Of a stretch of DNA of 64,000 nt, positions 60,747 to 64,000 are shown piece by piece. Origin of the DNA: Abiotrophia sp938010525 (GTDB taxonomy: Bacteria; Bacillota; Bacilli; Lactobacillales; Aerococcaceae). The stretch covers positions 1 to 64,000 of the forward strand of contig NZ_CALLVK010000024.1 of NCBI RefSeq assembly GCF_938010525.1, written 5' to 3'. The position numbers and the translations under genes are program-made. Position 1 is the first letter of the stretch; every line of letters begins with the position of its first letter. The notes beneath the pieces are model-generated. The model was not told the origin of the DNA, ran no database searches, and saw only the letters and a list, made by a program, of their open reading frames with translations.

Positions 60747-61463
60747 TTAAGGTAAGAGCTTAACTTGAGCTGGTTCAGACGATACTTGCTGATAAATCGG
60801 GTTAGCTTGCCAATGATAGTGAGTGTTAGGCTCCATGAAATCTGCGCCATAGAGTAAGGACAGATAGCGATGGCAATCTTGCGGTACCATTACTTTATGC
60901 TCTTCAATATTGGCCCAAACAATCTCCATTAGTGGTAATTGATAACGATAAGACATCAAGCGAGTTGGCTGGCCAATGGCATTAATCTTGAAATCAATGG
61001 TGACACTCGAAAATTGACTCTCTGTAACCTCATAGAAGATAAAGTCGATGTTAAGCCCATTGAAATCATAGGCCCGTTCTACGACTTTCCCCTCATAGGT
61101 AAAGTCCTTGCGTTTACGAAATCCATTGGCTAAGAGATGACCTTCATAGACATCAAAGGCCTCTAAGTCACTGACTTTGAGAGCAAAGTCCATATCAATA
61201 TCATGCTCAATGCGTCCACCTTCACGGTAGTAACCTAGCAGACTACCGAAATCTAGCCATAAGTCAAAGTTTAAATGAGTTTGATCATAGACAATCTCTA
61301 AAATTCGGTCGAAATTGGCCCTTAATAGAGCTTGACGCCCTTCATCTAATTCTTTGTTAGCCTTCTGATTTAGCTGCTTAATAATCGGCAATTTTTTAAT
61401 GCTATCCTTGTGTTTACCTAAGAGGCTGGCCAAACTCCGTTTAGCCCATTGCATAAGTGACAT
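60747..61463 (-). CDS. LicD-type nucleotidyltransferase-fold protein
   Basis: 238 aa resembling LicD/fukutin proteins, which transfer phosphocholine or other phosphodiester groups to surface glycans. Motif DFGSLLGYYREGGRIEHDID with acidic metal ligands at residues 86-92 (EHDIDMD), then ERAYDFNGLNIDFIFYE. It starts one codon after the preceding gene stops and is the last gene of the polysaccharide operon. GGGAGGAAG precedes the ATG. Confidence 0.8.
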   Translation of the reverse strand: MSLMQWAKRSLASLLGKHKDSIKKLPIIKQLNQKANKELDEGRQALLRANFDRILEIVYDQTHLNFDLWLDFGSLLGYYREGGRIEHDIDMDFALKVSDLEAFDVYEGHLLANGFRKRKDFTYEGKVVERAYDFNGLNIDFIFYEVTESQFSSVTIDFKINAIGQPTRLMSYRYQLPLMEIVWANIEEHKVMVPQDCHRYLSLLYGADFMEPNTHYHWQANPIYQQVSSEPAQVKLLP

Positions 61464-63641
61464 TTAGGCTTCCTCCCTGTAAGCAGTAAATGGTGCATGT
61501 TGAACACGGTCTTCTTCTGCAGGCAATTGCATATAATCTGCTCCATAGATAGCCGTCAGAACTTGATCGTAATCTGACAGAATTTGATAGCGGCGATCTT
61601 CAAATTGGGCCTCTTGAACTTGTTCATGTGCCGTCTTAACAAAACTTGTATCGCGACGCTTCTTCTCCATCAAGTAATCAAGGCGATTAGAGTCGCTCCC
61701 CTTCTGTGCTAATTGGTCCATTTTTCGGTTCCAAATACGAGGTGGCAAGAGACGGAAGAAGAAATTCACGGCATAGCGAATAAGGTTACCTAAGCCGCCC
61801 TCTTCGTTACGAATGCCATTCCAAGAATAGGCCGAAAGTTGACGAAACTGATCTAGGCGGTCCATTTTTGCTTGATCGCCCTTAGCATGGTCAAAGGGAA
61901 AGACGTCTACACAGATACCTAATTTACTTGGCCATGCTAAAGTATTGTTTTCATAGAAAGTACGCTTATCGACCACACGATAAAACGGGAAAGGATAATG
62001 CCAAGCATCTTGGTAACCCGTCACCTGGTAAACTGGATGACGGTCTGACTTGATGGCTTGATAGAGACGCTCATACTCTGAACGAACTAAGGCAATATCC
62101 ATATCATCATCCCAAGGAATGAAACCTTGATGGCGCACTGCACCAAGTAAAGTGCCGTAAGCCAAACTATATTGGATTTGCTCACGTTGGCAAATGGCAT
62201 GGATATAGTCCATTATTTCAAGTTCAACTCGACGGACTTCTTGGTCATTTAACTGACGGTATCCAGCATAATCCTTAGATATAACCGCTTCATAATATCC
62301 TAAAATAGAGAATAAGATGACCCCTAAGAAGGAAATCCCGTATAAGGTCGAACTTAAGAACAAGTTGGAAGTAAAGATAGCTGCCATCATAGCTAGAATC
62401 ATGTCTAAATCCTGACGGCTAACTCCTTTCTTGTTAAGTGCCCACCATTTGGCTAAAAGACGCTTGGTAGATGCCAAGATAAAGAAGCCTAAGGTGATAA
62501 AGCCTAAGATACCATTGTAGAATAGGACTTCAATATAACCGTTATGAGTGAGATAGTGTTGCTTAACCACATAACTATTGGCATCATATGACTTGGCTAC
62601 ACTGTGCCAGTTACCTGAAGAAAAACCTAAGACTGGACGGTAAGGAACTAGAGCTAAGGTTGACTTCCAAATATCAAAACGGTTATTAGAGATATTGGTT
62701 TCCTCAGTATCTGACCGTTTTAATGTACCTTCACCAGTGGTCACATTTGGCTTACCTGCTAGGCTCTCCTCGTCATTCAAGATACGAACGCCACCTGATT
62801 GTTGTAAGTAAAATTCCCCTACTGTGTCGACACTGTAGACACCTACACCAATAGCAGCAAAGACCACACAGATAGTCAAGAAACGCTTCTTCAATTGCCA
62901 GCCAGAGATGTTGACCATGCTGTAGATTAGGGTAGCAGCAAGCAAGCATAATAAGGCTGTTCTAGAACCTGATAAGACGATGTAAACGAAGTTTATGAAA
63001 ATCGACGAGACGATTGCCACTTTCATCCAAGTCACCTGACTCTTGCGCCATTGACTTAAGAGGAATAGGACTACCAATAGCGAGATAATAGCCAAGTAGT
63101 TAGGGCTAGCCAAAATCCCAAACAAACGCGACTCAATAAAGCCTTGACGAATAATTAAACCTTTATAGTCGCTGACGTGATAGCCAATTAAGGCAACGAA
63201 TTGGCCAATGGAAATTAAATCACCGATAGTATTGACGATGACAACTAACCAGAACATGTTATTGAGCAAACGCTTAGCTTGTCCTTGACCCAAATTAATA
63301 AAGATTGGGTAAATGGCAAAGAAATAAAGGAAGAATATGACCATATTCTTAAAGTTTGCCATATAACCAAAGTTAACCACCAAGAGACTTGTTACAATAT
63401 TCAAGAGGAAGAAAGCAACTAGCCAAGGTAGTAAACTGAGTTTGAGATGAACTTTCTTGGATAATAAGTTATAGAGCCCTAATAAGCACCCCATTAAGGT
63501 GATGGTACCATATACTAAAGGATGGGCACTGAGAAATTGTAAGGGAACAATCAACCCTGCCATACAATACATAATCAACGCTAAAAGAAAGCAAGTATTG
63601 ATTTGGTAGTAATGTTTCTCAATCCAATCTAATCGTATCAT
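61464..63641 (-). CDS. Fusion of O-antigen ligase/Wzy-type membrane protein with a LicD domain
   Basis: 725 aa in a single frame. Residues 1-455 hold about 12 membrane helices with the ligase/polymerase signature: a large extracellular loop (about 275-370) ending in HNGYIEVLFYNGILG (366-380) and an LSGSRTALL segment. Residues 462-725 are a complete LicD domain: YSLAYGTLLGAVRHQGFIPW and DDDMDIAL (from 511), LGICVDVFPFDHAKG, and the C-terminal YGADYMQLP. The membrane part would polymerise or ligate glycan repeats outside; LicD domains normally act on the cytoplasmic side, so the topology matters. It may couple glycan export or polymerisation to phosphocholine-type decoration. Starts directly after the glycosyltransferase stop. 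Confidence 0.88.
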   Translation of the reverse strand: MIRLDWIEKHYYQINTCFLLALIMYCMAGLIVPLQFLSAHPLVYGTITLMGCLLGLYNLLSKKVHLKLSLLPWLVAFFLLNIVTSLLVVNFGYMANFKNMVIFFLYFFAIYPIFINLGQGQAKRLLNNMFWLVVIVNTIGDLISIGQFVALIGYHVSDYKGLIIRQGFIESRLFGILASPNYLAIISLLVVLFLLSQWRKSQVTWMKVAIVSSIFINFVYIVLSGSRTALLCLLAATLIYSMVNISGWQLKKRFLTICVVFAAIGVGVYSVDTVGEFYLQQSGGVRILNDEESLAGKPNVTTGEGTLKRSDTEETNISNNRFDIWKSTLALVPYRPVLGFSSGNWHSVAKSYDANSYVVKQHYLTHNGYIEVLFYNGILGFITLGFFILASTKRLLAKWWALNKKGVSRQDLDMILAMMAAIFTSNLFLSSTLYGISFLGVILFSILGYYEAVISKDYAGYRQLNDQEVRRVELEIMDYIHAICQREQIQYSLAYGTLLGAVRHQGFIPWDDDMDIALVRSEYERLYQAIKSDRHPVYQVTGYQDAWHYPFPFYRVVDKRTFYENNTLAWPSKLGICVDVFPFDHAKGDQAKMDRLDQFRQLSAYSWNGIRNEEGGLGNLIRYAVNFFFRLLPPRIWNRKMDQLAQKGSDSNRLDYLMEKKRRDTSFVKTAHEQVQEAQFEDRRYQILSDYDQVLTAIYGADYMQLPAEEDRVQHAPFTAYREEA

Positions 63642-64000
63642 TTATCCATGCAACTCCTTTTTGTATTTCTTACTAATGATTTGCTTATAGAGAGCAGGAC
63701 TAATCTGTAAAGCAAGCATACTAAGTTTACGCCCCTTGGTGAAAAGCGGATCACGCATAATCTGCCAAAAGTGGTCTGTTAGATAGGACCGTAGGCGTTT
63801 TTTAAGACTGTCATCTTGATAGTCTGAATCTAGCAACAAACGATCATAGACATAGAAATGCGCCCAATAGAGCCGTGTCATAGCTACTGGCAACAAATCT
63901 GGGTAGTCCCGTTTGATAATTTCATAGTTTTGTTGATAAGCCTCAATCACATTGAGGTACTTGAGCGAAAATTTCTGGGTGGTAATGCTATTCGGGCGAT
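63642..64000 (-). CDS. C-terminal end of a glycosyltransferase (5' end outside window)
   Basis: At least 119 codons, open to the right edge: reading back past the GTG at 63950 the frame continues with SITTQKFSLKYLNVIEAYQQ. It has the helical tail usual in family-2 glycosyltransferases (SI-x(3)-F-x(2)-K, then FWQIMRDPLFTKGRKLSMLA). The catalytic domain is not in the window, so the assignment is tentative. Confidence 0.6.
   Translation of the reverse strand, partial: RPNSITTQKFSLKYLNVIEAYQQNYEIIKRDYPDLLPVAMTRLYWAHFYVYDRLLLDSDYQDDSLKKRLRSYLTDHFWQIMRDPLFTKGRKLSMLALQISPALYKQIISKKYKKELHG

Overview
The window is a stretch of low-to-middle G+C Firmicutes chromosome. It carries strong AGGAGG-type ribosome binding sites, sigma-A promoters (often extended -10, TGCTATAAT), an LPKTG sortase substrate, lipoproteins, HrcA/CIRCE and CtsR heat-shock control, AdhE and PEP carboxylase. 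This fits a fermentative lactic-acid bacterium of the order Lactobacillales; the family (perhaps Aerococcaceae) is a guess from gene content. I saw no rRNA, tRNA, CRISPR array, prophage or IS element.

Layout. 1-4770: small envelope and regulatory genes on the + strand: a GDPD membrane phosphodiesterase cut by the left edge, a frameshifted YdcF-like gene, a VanY-type carboxypeptidase, a HesB-like protein and an XRE/TPR regulator, closed by a perfect 38-bp palindrome. 4776-12403 (-): an MsrA-GNAT fusion, adhE, an ABC-F ATPase, a sirtuin and a zinc alcohol dehydrogenase. 12554-19443 (-): lepA and hrcA-grpE-dnaK-dnaJ, with two CIRCE operators around one promoter. 19497-23470 (-): truB-ribF-hemW-yitT. 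23525-26280: ppc. 26360-31480 (-): rimP-nusA-ylxR-ylxQ-infB-rbfA, with a terminator-like hairpin in the leader. 31499-38280 (-): panE, frr, pyrH, tsf and rpsB, where an AbiE-type toxin-antitoxin pair lies between pyrH and frr, genes that are normally neighbours. 38323-48086 (-): surface and membrane genes: an Excalibur/choline-binding-repeat/Ltp-like protein, an AMP-forming ligase overlapping an Mbeg1-like hydrolase, nfeD-floA plus a small membrane protein, a secreted two-domain protein and an AI-2E-family permease. 48208-51586 (-): clpB under a CtsR box, a rhodanese and a SufT-like protein. 51716-52525 (+): a Cof-type HAD phosphatase. 52644-55502 (-): a Cna-B repeat adhesin with about 770 bp of A+T-rich non-coding DNA upstream. 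56341-58504 (-): a DUF2786 protein, an RluD-family synthase and lspA. 58628-60686 (+): two lipoproteins. 60747-64000 (-): the end of a surface-polysaccharide locus with a LicD protein, a Wzy/O-antigen-ligase-LicD fusion and a glycosyltransferase tail.

How the parts relate. Most genes are housekeeping (translation, folding, cofactors). The accessory material is mainly cell surface: two LicD domains could place phosphocholine or a similar group on wall glycans, which is what the repeat domain of the protein at 38323 would bind, and LspA sits divergently next to two of its likely substrates. The least ordinary loci are the AbiE insertion, the polymerase-LicD fusion, the three-part Ltp surface protein, the ligase-hydrolase pair and the MsrA-GNAT fusion.
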